From positions 186,001 through 250,000 of the forward strand of contig NZ_WEZF01000002.1 in the NCBI RefSeq assembly GCF_009177065.1: 64,000 nt of DNA. Reading direction: 5' to 3'. Source of the stretch: Tautonia marina (GTDB taxonomy: Bacteria > Planctomycetota > Planctomycetia > Isosphaerales > Isosphaeraceae). Position numbers and translations under genes: made by a program. Position 1 is the stretch's first letter, and every line of letters begins with the position of its first letter. The notes below the pieces were generated by a model. It was not told the origin of the DNA, did not search any database, and was given only the letters and a program-made list of their open reading frames with translations. Below are positions 35,714 to 45,794 of the stretch, in pieces.

Positions 35714-37333
35714 ATGTCCCGAACCGCGCGATCGTGGAAAGGGGCCGGGCCCGCGACCCTGCTCGGCTGCCTGCTGACTGGTTCGATGGCTCTGGGTGGA
35801 ACCTCGCCCGAGGGCCTCTCCCGTCAATTGATCGATCTGGGTCATCAGGCCGAAGCCCAGGGCCAGCTCGACCAGGCCGACCGCTTTTTCCGTAAGGCCC
35901 TGGAACTGGACCCGACCAGCACCCAGGCCAATGAGGGCGTCAAGCTTGTGGCCCTTCGTCTCCAGGATGCGGTCGCTCCGCAACTGGGTGACGAAGCCGG
36001 AGCCAGCATTGAACGAGCCCAGGGACTTCAGCAAGTCCTGGTCGATCAGCTCAATGCCGATATCCGAGGTCGGATCAACCGAGCCCGAGCCCTGCTCCGC
36101 CAGAACCAGCCGGAGGCCGCGGAAACCACCCTCCGTCTGGCCCTGACCGCCCTGGAAACCGCCGATCAGGTTCCGGATTCGGTCGTCGACCAGTTAGGTC
36201 GTGAACTCCGGATCGAGTTGCTTCAAACGATCCGACGTTCCGAAGAACTCGCTCAGCGGCAAGCGGAGCTGATCCGCCTGGAATCCGCCGCTCAGCGAGA
36301 GATGGATGCCGTCTCGGCTCTCCTTCGGACTCAGGCGACCGTCCGGGAACTGATGATCCAGTTCAACACCCTGATGAACGAGGGCGTCTTTGCCGTCCTC
36401 GACAACCGGGGAACCGGAAACATTGTCGAGAACTCTCAGCCGTTCTTCGATGCTCGTCTGCTGGCACAGTCGGCAAACGCCCTGCTGCCTCGCGAGACGG
36501 CGCCGAGGGCCGGGATGTTCGTCTCGACCTCTCTCGGATTCCTTTCACAAACTCGTGCCTACGAGGAATTGAAGGAATTCCGCTACATGGCGACCATGCT
36601 CGACGTCGACCGGGCCTCGGTTCCCTTCCCCGACCTGATCACCATCGAGTATCCGCCTGCCGATGTCTTCCGCGAAATCTCGGAAAAGCGAATCGCCCGA
36701 TACGAGGTCGCGGACCTGGCCGAGCGTTCGGAACTGACGCTGGAAATTCAGCGTCGGCTCGAACAACCGATTTCGATGCCGTTTGATACCGATACCCCGC
36801 TGTCGGACGCCCTGGAATACATTCGCCAGGCGACCGCCGACGAGAAGCTGATCAACGGCATTCCGATCTATGTTGACGAGATCGGCCTTCAGGAAGCTGA
36901 GCAAAGCCTCCAGTCCCCGATCAAGATGAACCTGGACGGCATTCCGCTCAAGACGACCCTGCGGCTCATGCTCGACCAGCTTGACCTCTCCTACACCGTC
37001 TACGACGACCTCCTGGAGATTACCGCGAAGGGCTCCGAACGTCGTGGCACCCTCATCCGCGTCTACCCCGTGGCCGACCTGGCGATCATCCCCATGTCCC
37101 TGATGATGGGCGGCGGTGGCGGCGGCATGGGTATGGGCGGCGGCATGGGCGGCATGGGCATGGGCGGTATGGGCGGCGGCATGGGTGGCATGGGCATGGG
37201 CGGTATGGGCGGCGGCATGGGCGGCATGGGCGGCGGCATGGGCGGCATGATGGGAGGTGGCATGATGTCCATTCCCGTCGCTCCCGAGTCGACCGGAGAT
37301 GCACTTGCTCCCCAGGAAAAAAAAAGCAACTGA
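35714..37333 (+). CDS. Secreted TPR / STN-like domain protein with Gly-Met-rich tail
   Basis: A 539-residue protein with a signal peptide (about residues 10-28). One or two TPR-like helix pairs follow (GHQAEAQGQLDQADRFFRKA, LELDPTSTQAN), then a long helical region to about 250. Near 350-440 lies an STN-like domain: ISMPFDTDTPLSDALEYI, IPIYVDEIGLQEAEQ, IKMNLDGIPLKTTLRLML. This is a planctomycete-typical block related to the secretin/TonB N-terminal fold. The last 80 residues contain about 55 residues of almost only Gly and Met, encoded by 36-bp repeats. It ends in a short Lys-rich tail. Probably periplasmic or envelope-associated; exact role unknown. Two hairpins follow. Confidence 0.8.
   Translation: MSRTARSWKGAGPATLLGCLLTGSMALGGTSPEGLSRQLIDLGHQAEAQGQLDQADRFFRKALELDPTSTQANEGVKLVALRLQDAVAPQLGDEAGASIERAQGLQQVLVDQLNADIRGRINRARALLRQNQPEAAETTLRLALTALETADQVPDSVVDQLGRELRIELLQTIRRSEELAQRQAELIRLESAAQREMDAVSALLRTQATVRELMIQFNTLMNEGVFAVLDNRGTGNIVENSQPFFDARLLAQSANALLPRETAPRAGMFVSTSLGFLSQTRAYEELKEFRYMATMLDVDRASVPFPDLITIEYPPADVFREISEKRIARYEVADLAERSELTLEIQRRLEQPISMPFDTDTPLSDALEYIRQATADEKLINGIPIYVDEIGLQEAEQSLQSPIKMNLDGIPLKTTLRLMLDQLDLSYTVYDDLLEITAKGSERRGTLIRVYPVADLAIIPMSLMMGGGGGGMGMGGGMGGMGMGGMGGGMGGMGMGGMGGGMGGMGGGMGGMMGGGMMSIPVAPESTGDALAPQEKKSN
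37106..37266 (+). repeat. Gly-Met coding repeats (36-bp units)
   Basis: Within the preceding gene, two 36-bp units at 37133-37168 and 37169-37204 differ by one silent change, and a partial third unit follows from 37205. Each encodes twelve residues made only of Gly and Met. The flanks from 37106 to 37266 continue the same composition irregularly. This is likely to vary in copy number by slippage. Confidence 0.85.
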
Positions 37334-37343
37334 ACCCGCTGAA

Positions 37344-37376
37344 GTCTGGGTCGGACGATTCTAATCCGACCCAGAC
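37344..37376 (+). terminator. First hairpin after the Gly-Met gene
   Basis: Twelve-bp perfect arms gtctgggtcgga and tccgacccagac with a 9-nt loop, starting 11 nt after the stop. It has no T tract. Confidence 0.5.
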
Positions 37377-37396
37377 CGCCCAGTTTCAGGATCTTC

Positions 37397-37449
37397 AAGC
37401 AGGCCGAGCCGCCTATGGTCGTCAAGACCGAGGCGGACTCGGCCTGCTT
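37397..37449 (+). terminator. Long hairpin ending 10 nt before the next ATG
   Basis: An 18-bp stem (aagcaggccgagccgcct with its complement, one bulged A) and an inner ggtc/gacc pair. The right arm ends in CTT on the plus strand. It could terminate the upstream transcript or fold in the leader of the next gene. Its closeness to the ATG at 37459 leaves no room for a ribosome site. Confidence 0.55.
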
Positions 37450-37458
37450 CGTGTTGCG

Positions 37459-38691
37459 ATGGTCCAGGAACGGGACTCTCCGGGACGCCGATCGGGGGCC
37501 GAGGGTCCGAAAGTCTCGTCACGATCCGAGAAGGCTGCCGAGGAGGAGGCTCCGCTGATCCGCCGCCAGCCGACCGACCAGGAGCTGGCGACCTGGGCCG
37601 CCCATTTCAAGAACCGGGAGACATCGGCAAGGGACCTGCTTGAGACGGTCGTTCGTCTCAAGAGCAAAGGGCAGATGGCGGAGGTCGAAGCCGCCTTGAG
37701 GGGCTACCTGGATCGGCCGGATGTGCCGAAGGAAGCCTGGATGTATCAAATGCTCGCGGTCATCTTCGACTACAACCAGGCGGACCCCGCCTTCGTCCAG
37801 CAGGCGCTTGGCTATGCGGCAATGGTGGCCGATCGTCCCGGGGAAGAGGGAACCCCGGAGAGCCTTCTGACGATTGTGGATCTGATGGCCGCCCGAGACG
37901 TGTTCGAGATCGAGGTGCCGCTCGGAAACGGCCGAAGCCGGACGATCCGGGTCGCGGAACTGCTTGACCACGCCGCCGAACGCTTGCCAGGCCGAGCCGA
38001 TCCGTGGATCAAGTCGCTTGATCTGGCCGAGCGGCAACTCGATGCCGACCGCATGGCCCGAGCGGTCGAGGGCTTGATGGAACTCGGCTGGCCCGGCGTC
38101 GATGACGCCTGGCGCAACGAATGCCGACTCCGGGCCATCGCGCTGGCCAGGCGGCTCCGGGAGGCTGGTCGAACCTCGGACGCCGACATGCTCATCGCTC
38201 GTCTCGAAGCTGCTGAACCTCGTGATCTTTACGCTCGACTGAGCTGGAACGGCTTCGGTGATCTGGATCTGCTCGTCGATGAACCCCTGGGAGCCACGGC
38301 CCGCCTCTCGACCCCTCGAACCGTCTTCGGTGGCGCCTTGATCAAGAACGGCCGAGGGTCCGACGCCGAGGAGATTTACGTCTGTCCCCGAGGCTTCGAC
38401 GGCACCTACCGCTTCCGGGTCGAAACAATCGTCAGTGACCCTGATGAGCCCATCACCGCGGCCACGCTTGAGATCATCACTCACGAAGGAGGGGCCGAGG
38501 AGCGGGTGCAGACCTTCGCCATCAATCCAAGCAACCCGATGCCCGTGGAGGTCATCCTCGAAGGGGGGCGACGAACGGAGGTCTTACCCTACGTGGTTCC
38601 CAAGGTAATGATTGTGGAGGATCCGGAAGAACCCTTGACCTCGGGCACTCCTCCCGAAGGCTCGACCCCGGAACCCTCGGAGCCTCGCTGA
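37459..38691 (+). CDS. Hypothetical protein with helical repeats and a DUF2135-like C-terminal domain
   Basis: A protein of up to 410 residues. Residues 1-35 are charged and low-complexity. About 45-260 form helical, TPR-like repeats (for example GQMAEVEAALRGYLDRPDVP and QALGYAAMVADRPG). Residues of about 265-350 resemble the DUF2135/YfaP beta domain: LSWNGFGDLDLLVDEPLG, then EEIYVCPRGFDGTYRFRVE. The tail is Pro/Glu-rich. There is no signal peptide and no ribosome site before the ATG, because a long hairpin ends 10 nt upstream, so the true start may lie downstream. It follows the Gly-Met STN-like gene and probably shares its role. No enzyme motif is seen. Confidence 0.68.
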   Translation: MVQERDSPGRRSGAEGPKVSSRSEKAAEEEAPLIRRQPTDQELATWAAHFKNRETSARDLLETVVRLKSKGQMAEVEAALRGYLDRPDVPKEAWMYQMLAVIFDYNQADPAFVQQALGYAAMVADRPGEEGTPESLLTIVDLMAARDVFEIEVPLGNGRSRTIRVAELLDHAAERLPGRADPWIKSLDLAERQLDADRMARAVEGLMELGWPGVDDAWRNECRLRAIALARRLREAGRTSDADMLIARLEAAEPRDLYARLSWNGFGDLDLLVDEPLGATARLSTPRTVFGGALIKNGRGSDAEEIYVCPRGFDGTYRFRVETIVSDPDEPITAATLEIITHEGGAEERVQTFAINPSNPMPVEVILEGGRRTEVLPYVVPKVMIVEDPEEPLTSGTPPEGSTPEPSEPR

Positions 38692-38754
38692 GGCTCCACC
38701 CCCGACACGGAAGGTTCTGACCGGCAGCCTCTCTCCGGTCGCTCGGGCAGACTC

Positions 38755-38783
38755 TTGGATCAGCCGGAAGGCTCCGCTATAGT
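38755..38783 (+). promoter_or_regulatory. Candidate sigma-70 type promoter for the HtrA-like gene
   Basis: TTGGAT, a 17-nt spacer and TATAGT (five of six matches to the -10 consensus). It lies 124 nt before the chosen ATG and after the stop of the previous gene. It is the best promoter match I found in the window. Confidence 0.5.
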
Positions 38784-38906
38784 GAGAATTCGAACCAGAT
38801 GTGAGCCTTGCCGGTTCTCACCTCTGGTGTCTCGCCCTTGCCCGAGGATCGGGCTGAGTCGCGATCGACCAGGACGATCGACCCTGAGTCGGAAGGATTC
38901 CCAACG

Positions 38907-40460
38907 ATGCGACGAGCCGACGACCCCCGACGCGACCGGATCGGTAGCTCAGGGATCGCCCGAACGGTCTCCGTGGGTCTGATCGTCCTGCTCATCACTC
39001 CGAGCATGCCAGGACAGGATGCACCGGACCTGGCATCCATTGCATCCGAGTTCCGACACGCAGCCGCTCGGGTCTTGCCAGGTGTTGTGGTCGTGGGTGG
39101 ACACCATCCTGTCAGCCAGCTCAGCCTGGAACGCTCGATGCCTACCGTTTCGGGAGGATCGGGTGTGGTCATCGACGCGGGTCGTGGTCTGATCCTCACG
39201 GCCAATTCGGTCGTCGAGGAAGCGAGCACTCGCCCGGGGCAGACCCTTCGGGTGACCTTGCCCGATGGCCGCTCGCGGCCGGTTGTTGACCTGCGGCAAG
39301 ATCCGGCCAGCGATCTGGCCCTGATCGAGATTGATCCGACGGGTCTGGATCTGCTCGCCCTGGAGTGGGGATCTTCCGAGACGCTGGAGCCGGGCGACCT
39401 GGTTCTGAGCGTCGGCCAGGCATGGGGATTTTCTGGCACGGTCAGCCTCGGGGTCGTCAGCGGTCTGCGACGCTCGTCCGGTTCGAGCGTCCACCGTGAT
39501 CTGATCCAGACCGACGCTCTGATCGCTCCAGGAAGCGCAGGCGGCGCCCTCGTTGATGGACAGGGCCGACTGGTGGGAATCACGCTGGTCGTTCCCGGCG
39601 TCTCGGATCGTTTCGACCGGATCGGGTTCGCGGTTCCGAGTGATCGGGCCCGACGAATTGCATCGGACCTGACCGACCGAGGCCAGGTTCGCCGCATGGC
39701 GATCGGGGTGCGGGTCGCCGGGATCGATCAGGAGCAGGCCGCAATGCTGGAACCCACCGGCGCGGTTCGGATCGACACAGTGGTGGTTGATGGCCCCGCA
39801 GACCGGGCCGGATTGCTTGCTGGCGACCTGATCCTCTCTGTGGATGAACAGCCCATTGGATCCCCTGCCGATCTCATTGCAAGCGTCGAATTCGCCTCGG
39901 ACGATCAACCGTTGGTTCTCGGAGTCCTCCGAGACGAGCAACGCATGACGTTGAACGTCCAGCCGGAACCGGTACTCACAGCCCTTGATCGAGGCTCAGG
40001 CCCAATGGGGAGCGTCCCGGCTCCGGTCGAGCCGAATCCGCCTCGTATCGATGATCCGACACCTCGCCTTCGACTCCCGGAACCGGCCACCTCGCGTGAT
40101 CCGACCCGGTTTCCCAGCCTCGGCCTCCGTCTCGAGGAGCCTTCCTCAGCTCTGACCCAACGCTTTGGGTTGGAACCGGAAGTCTCGGGAATGGTGATCG
40201 TGGGAATCACCCCCGGAGGCCCCGCGGATCTCGGGGGACTGGAGCCGGGAATGGTCGTGACAGACGTCCTCGATCACCGCATTCGATCCCTGGCCGATTT
40301 TCGAAAAGCGGTGGCCCTTGTCCCGGTCGACCGGGATCTGATCCTCCGCATCCAGCATCGCGGGCGATCGGAATTCCGGGTGATTCTTCGCAATCTCGGC
40401 TCCGTGCCAGACCGCTCGCCAGATCCTTCTCCTTCCGGGAGTGACGGAACGCTGAATTGA
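38907..40460 (+). CDS. HtrA/DegP-like secreted protein with two PDZ domains; catalytic His and Ser missing
   Basis: A 517-residue protein with a signal peptide (about residues 16-36), a trypsin-like domain (about 50-255) and two PDZ domains (about 265-350 and 415-505; the second includes GMVIVGITPGGPADLGGLEPG). The fold landmarks GSGVVIDAGRGLILT and SDLALIEID are kept, including Asp136. The catalytic His of the family TNxHVV motif is Ser101 (TANSVV), and the Ser of PGNSGGPL is Ala211 (PGSAGGAL). It should therefore not be a serine protease; a chaperone, scaffold or peptide sensor is possible. The start at 38907 has GGAAGGA upstream. A sigma-54 regulator gene follows 145 nt later. Confidence 0.88.
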   Translation: MRRADDPRRDRIGSSGIARTVSVGLIVLLITPSMPGQDAPDLASIASEFRHAAARVLPGVVVVGGHHPVSQLSLERSMPTVSGGSGVVIDAGRGLILTANSVVEEASTRPGQTLRVTLPDGRSRPVVDLRQDPASDLALIEIDPTGLDLLALEWGSSETLEPGDLVLSVGQAWGFSGTVSLGVVSGLRRSSGSSVHRDLIQTDALIAPGSAGGALVDGQGRLVGITLVVPGVSDRFDRIGFAVPSDRARRIASDLTDRGQVRRMAIGVRVAGIDQEQAAMLEPTGAVRIDTVVVDGPADRAGLLAGDLILSVDEQPIGSPADLIASVEFASDDQPLVLGVLRDEQRMTLNVQPEPVLTALDRGSGPMGSVPAPVEPNPPRIDDPTPRLRLPEPATSRDPTRFPSLGLRLEEPSSALTQRFGLEPEVSGMVIVGITPGGPADLGGLEPGMVVTDVLDHRIRSLADFRKAVALVPVDRDLILRIQHRGRSEFRVILRNLGSVPDRSPDPSPSGSDGTLN

Positions 40461-40605
40461 CCCTTTTTTTTGAATCCCGGAGATTCCCGGCGAGCCGTCT
40501 TTCGGCCTTGTCGTTGTCAACTCCCTTGGCTCGTTGCTCAACCAGACGATCGGACTCGGGAACGGCCGAATCCCAATCGGTCCACCCGGCAAGGAGTGCC
40601 CCCGC

Positions 40606-42040
<1,435 letters not shown>

Positions 42041-42042
<2 letters not shown>

Positions 42043-42066
42043 TCCGAGTTTCGAGATCCTCGGATC
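42041..42066. terminator. Hairpin between convergent genes
   Basis: Eight-bp arms gatccgag and ctcggatc around a 10-nt loop. It overlaps the stop codon of the sigma-54 regulator and lies 29 nt before the end of the opposing gene. There is no T tract. Confidence 0.4.
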
Positions 42067-42095
42067 GAAGGCGACTCCATTCCACCTGCGAACGA

Positions 42096-43406
42096 TCAGG
42101 GCAACGGCACGTCGGTAAATTCAAACTCCAACGGGAGTTCCAGCACGGCTCCCGGGGTTTCATAAACAAGCTGATAATCCGAAGGCTTGCCCGGCGCATC
42201 CACGAACAGGTATTGAAACGCCATCGAATTGGCAGATGCACCGATCTGATTGAACCCGCCGTTCTGTTCAAAACGCGAACCATCGGGCCGTTGAAGCCAG
42301 AGGCGATTGTTGAACAAGCCCTGACGGTACGTCTCAAACGCCTCGGATTGCCCCTCGTACGTGACGCGAACATCGACCTTCCAGACGAACCCGTCGACCT
42401 CAACCCGTCCCACGGAAACGGTCACGTCTCCTTGTTCCTGAGAAGGGGTCGGGGTTCCCAGGTCGAGCCGAAAGACCTCGTTGCCCGACGGGACGGTCAA
42501 GGTCGCCCGAACCTTCAGACGGTCGATTTGCTGGGCCTTGCGATCGGGCGAGGCCATGTTCAGATTCAATTCCGCAGTGGGATTTTCAGGCCGAAGGACC
42601 ACCGTCCCAGCCTCCTCGGAAACACTGGGCATGACCTCCTGACCACGATCATCAACGATTTCGACATTCGACACATCAAGGTTCATCAACATGGGACGCA
42701 AGCGCGGCTCCCAGACGACCATCACCTGGGCGTTGGTCGATCGGGCTCCGGTCGTCAGGTCGTGTTGTGCGGCGATCTGATTGAGCGACACTCGAAAAGG
42801 GCCGGTGTAGATCGTCGGAGCCGACCCAGTTCCCTCTCCCTCTCCGTACTCCATTGCCCCTTGCGTGAGCAGGCCGATGGTTCCGTCTCCGGTGTAGAAG
42901 ACCGGTTCAAGCCCGGCCTTTTCGGCGATCAGATCAAACGCCTCCAGAAAGGGAAGGTCGTTGATTTGCAGGTCCAAGGCGGGGTTGGTTGCATCCTGAC
43001 CGTACAGTTCCCGGAGGTCGGAGATGCGGTTTCCCGACTGACGTTGCAACTCCCGAAGGACCTCAGACAATCGAATTCCATCCCCCTGGATCGTGATTCG
43101 AGAGGCCTCGGAGACGTTCTCGGTGCTCGCGACCTCCAGGGCCGAGCGAATGCGCGCGAGACGGTCCCGAAGGTCTGCTTCGTCAACCTCGGCGGGATCG
43201 GGCAGCAACGGCAGAATGCGAGCGCCAAGCTTCGTCAACGCCTGTTCGGCATTGTCGCGCGTCTCGGTTCCTTCCTCTCCCAGTTGCTCGACGAGCTGCG
43301 CCACCCGGTCGCGGAGCGCCGCGCTCACCTCCTGGGCCACTCCAAACGATGTCAGGGTCCCGAGAATCACCAAGGAGAACGCCACTGGCCCGATTGGGGT
43401 CGTCAT
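42096..43406 (-). CDS. Secreted hypothetical protein with STN-like region
   Basis: A 436-residue exported protein, with a signal peptide over about residues 5-24 ending GVAQ. A helical stretch (ALRDRVAQLVEQLGEEGTET then LTKLGARILPLLP) recalls HEAT-like repeats. An STN-like block follows near 105-190 (ITIQGDGIRLSEVLRELQRQ, LDLQINDLPFLEAFDLIAEK), the same idea as in the Gly-Met protein 5 kb away. The C-terminal 200 residues are beta-rich (VSVGRVEVDGFVWKVDVRV). Planctomycete-typical and of unknown function. The start follows the signal peptide. Confidence 0.72.
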   Translation of the reverse strand: MTTPIGPVAFSLVILGTLTSFGVAQEVSAALRDRVAQLVEQLGEEGTETRDNAEQALTKLGARILPLLPDPAEVDEADLRDRLARIRSALEVASTENVSEASRITIQGDGIRLSEVLRELQRQSGNRISDLRELYGQDATNPALDLQINDLPFLEAFDLIAEKAGLEPVFYTGDGTIGLLTQGAMEYGEGEGTGSAPTIYTGPFRVSLNQIAAQHDLTTGARSTNAQVMVVWEPRLRPMLMNLDVSNVEIVDDRGQEVMPSVSEEAGTVVLRPENPTAELNLNMASPDRKAQQIDRLKVRATLTVPSGNEVFRLDLGTPTPSQEQGDVTVSVGRVEVDGFVWKVDVRVTYEGQSEAFETYRQGLFNNRLWLQRPDGSRFEQNGGFNQIGASANSMAFQYLFVDAPGKPSDYQLVYETPGAVLELPLEFEFTDVPLP

Positions 43407-43643
43407 CGTCGCCTCCTGATCGCGAGCATCGGCTTCAGAAGGAGCCGATCCAAGACCGCGTCCCAGATCGCGTCGGCCGGCTCCTGGTCAGTCCGAATCA
43501 TATCGGCTTCCGCACGTGGTGGCCAGGGTCCGCGATCGAGGTGAGGGATCGAGCCACTCCAGCTGATCCAAGGACTCGACGAATCGGATCGGGCCGAAAA
43601 CGCAGGCGGGTCGTATTGACGGCTGTTTCCGTCGCGAACTTCT

Positions 43644-44114
43644 TCAGCGCGAGCTGCGTGGGATCAATCCCCAGACCGAACGGAAAATCCCCCGCACGAG
43701 CCACCCCACAATCGGCCCGCAGAGCGCACCGAGCACCGAGCCGACTGCCGCGCCGGCCATGCAAGCGGTCGCAACGTGACCGGTCATTGGTTGTTCAAAC
43801 CGTCGCAGGACCGCGCATCCGACCAGAAGGGCGGAAGGGATCATCGCCAGCATTCCCAACCGAAACGCGTCCATTCCCGCCCGTTCCGGATCGCGCTGAA
43901 CCAAGGCCATCGAGGCGACCATCGTCAGCCCGATCGGAAGGATCATCAGCGGCCAGAACATCGCCCATGCACGGGTCCTGACGAATGCTGCGGCCACAAT
44001 TCCCGTGACGAACCACGAGATGATCGCGATCCGAGCGAGCGTTTCGGGGCGATTGCGGATGAGTCGGCTCAGGAGGTCGGACTCTGGGGCTGCCCTCACC
44101 CTTGGCGTCCTCAT
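43644..44114 (-). CDS. Four-helix membrane protein coupled to cyanophycinase
   Basis: A 156-residue protein with four hydrophobic helices (about 28-45, 52-70, 86-103 and 117-142) and Arg-rich ends. The ATG lies inside an ATGA overlap with the stop of the cyanophycinase gene, so translation is coupled. No named family is recognised. The glycine-rich last helix pair (ACMAGAAVGSVLGALCGPIV) suggests close helix packing. Function unknown; a transport or anchoring role for the peptidase product is only a guess. Confidence 0.68.
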   Translation of the reverse strand: MRTPRVRAAPESDLLSRLIRNRPETLARIAIISWFVTGIVAAAFVRTRAWAMFWPLMILPIGLTMVASMALVQRDPERAGMDAFRLGMLAMIPSALLVGCAVLRRFEQPMTGHVATACMAGAAVGSVLGALCGPIVGWLVRGIFRSVWGLIPRSSR

Positions 44115-45775
44115 TGCCGTTCGTCCGCGAGGACCGGCTCGACTCGAACACGATCGACCAGATCGAATCGGCTGCCAGCGTCGAGGATTTCGGTGCGGGG
44201 CGAATCATCGTCCGCGCGCTCACTTCGGGAAAGGACGTGGACCGCCCCTCGACCGACCACCTCTCCGGTCTTTCCCTCAACGATGAACGCCGTTCCCTCA
44301 TCAATTCCAAGCCCCAGGATCTGGGGAAAGCGATTCACAACCTCCGCAAGATCCGGGAATCGATTGCGCTGGCTGAAGTGCTGGTCAATCGCCACGCCGG
44401 GGAGAAACGCGAAGCCTCGCTCGTAGCCTTCGGCCATCATGTCCCAGTTGCCCAGCGGATTGCCTCGAACAAGATACTCTCCCTGGATCGTTGCTCCTGC
44501 CGAGCTACCGCCGATCACCCCGCCTCGACGCAACACCTCATGGAACAAGGGAACAATTGAGGTTCCCTCGTAGCAATCCACAAAACGCCATTGCCGCCCC
44601 CCACCGAACCAGATGCCCGTGGCTTCTCGAAGCATGGCCAGTTGCTCGGGCGTTTCGATTTCCTCGGGCTGTCGCCCATAAAGGACTCCAACCGACCGCA
44701 CTCCCCGCTCCTCGAACATCTTCACGCCGGGCACGAACCGAGGAATGGGGGGAATCCTGCCTTCGGAAGCGGTCGGAACCACCACGATTCGAGCTTCCGA
44801 GCCGCCTGCCAGGTCCACGAATCGATCGAGGACCTCGTCCGGTAGGGCTCCGCCCCCGACGATCACGAGCGCCCCGGCCTCGACCTGAGGGGGGGCCATG
44901 AGCGCTGGTGGAAAGTCGCCGGTGACGCGATCGCGGACGGAGCGGCGCAAAGCCGTCAGATCGGCCACGTCTCCGCCCTTGAGAATCTGCTCGGAGGCGG
45001 GCCGGGAGTTTGAGGAGGGCATCACGATCGTGACACTCGATTGCCCAACCACCGCCATTCGACGCCCGGCCACGATCAGTGCGGTCTGCTCATCAATCCC
45101 AATCCCGAACCGATCCGGGTGTTCGTTGACGACCCCTTGCAACCTCGGTTTGCGATTCCGGGCGAGAAGGTGCTGATCGATGATCGCATCGGGAAGCAAG
45201 TTGAACCCTTCTCCTCGTTCTGCCTTGGGGTTGCCGCCGGTGATCATCACCTGGGTCATGATCGCCGCCCCTGCCGAGGTTCCGCCGATCACTCCCCCTC
45301 GTTCCAGAACTGCAACGACCTCCTTTTCGACAGCGGTGCCGAGATAGGCGCTCGCCAGGCGCGACTGATCGCCACCGCTGAACCAGACCGCGGTAGCCAC
45401 CTTCAGTGGCGCCACCAATGCGGGATCATTCGCCTGGTCTCGATCACGCGTATGGAGAACGGAGACATGATTGAAACCACGTTGATTCCAAAGGGTGACC
45501 GCCTCGTCGTCCGGTTCCTCATTGGCCGAGGCGCTGGCCGTGGGAATGACAACGAGCCGGGCCTCGGCTCCGGCAAGGGCCCGGAAGGCGTCGATCGCCT
45601 CCCCCGGAATGCGACCGCCCCCGACGATTACAAGAGCGCCGGCAATGCCCTCCGGATCGATCCGGGGCAGCGTCGCTCCTTCACGTGCCTCGATCGGGCT
45701 CGTGAGCGCGACCGAGATCCCCAGAACGATGGTTGCACAGCAGGTGAGGAATGATCGTGACACGTTGGGTTCCAT
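44111..45775 (-). CDS. Tandem-domain cyanophycinase-like protein (peptidase family S51)
   Basis: A 554-residue exported protein (signal peptide about 8-30) with two complete S51 domains, at about 43-255 and 300-515. Cyanophycinases cut cyanophycin into beta-Asp-Arg dipeptides. Domain 1 has GGTSAGAA (Ser167), DQHLLARNR (His202) and GIDEQTAL (Glu229). Domain 2 has GGSSAGAT (Ser425), DQHFSQRNR (His466) and GIDEGTAF (Glu493). Both therefore keep the presumed Ser-His-Glu residues. Known cyanophycinases have one such domain of about 270 residues, so this is an internal duplication. The substrate could instead be another isoaspartyl peptide. The next gene is translationally coupled. Confidence 0.88.
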   Translation of the reverse strand: MEPNVSRSFLTCCATIVLGISVALTSPIEAREGATLPRIDPEGIAGALVIVGGGRIPGEAIDAFRALAGAEARLVVIPTASASANEEPDDEAVTLWNQRGFNHVSVLHTRDRDQANDPALVAPLKVATAVWFSGGDQSRLASAYLGTAVEKEVVAVLERGGVIGGTSAGAAIMTQVMITGGNPKAERGEGFNLLPDAIIDQHLLARNRKPRLQGVVNEHPDRFGIGIDEQTALIVAGRRMAVVGQSSVTIVMPSSNSRPASEQILKGGDVADLTALRRSVRDRVTGDFPPALMAPPQVEAGALVIVGGGALPDEVLDRFVDLAGGSEARIVVVPTASEGRIPPIPRFVPGVKMFEERGVRSVGVLYGRQPEEIETPEQLAMLREATGIWFGGGRQWRFVDCYEGTSIVPLFHEVLRRGGVIGGSSAGATIQGEYLVRGNPLGNWDMMAEGYERGFAFLPGVAIDQHFSQRNRFPDLAEVVNRFPQILGLGIDEGTAFIVEGKTGEVVGRGAVHVLSRSERADDDSPRTEILDAGSRFDLVDRVRVEPVLADERQ

Positions 45776-45794
45776 CGCACTCTGTGATTAAGGG

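Noticed and set aside
40464-40471. A T8 run after the pseudo-HtrA stop codon as a terminator
   Set aside because: The nearest stem upstream is only about five base pairs and is not adjacent to the T run.
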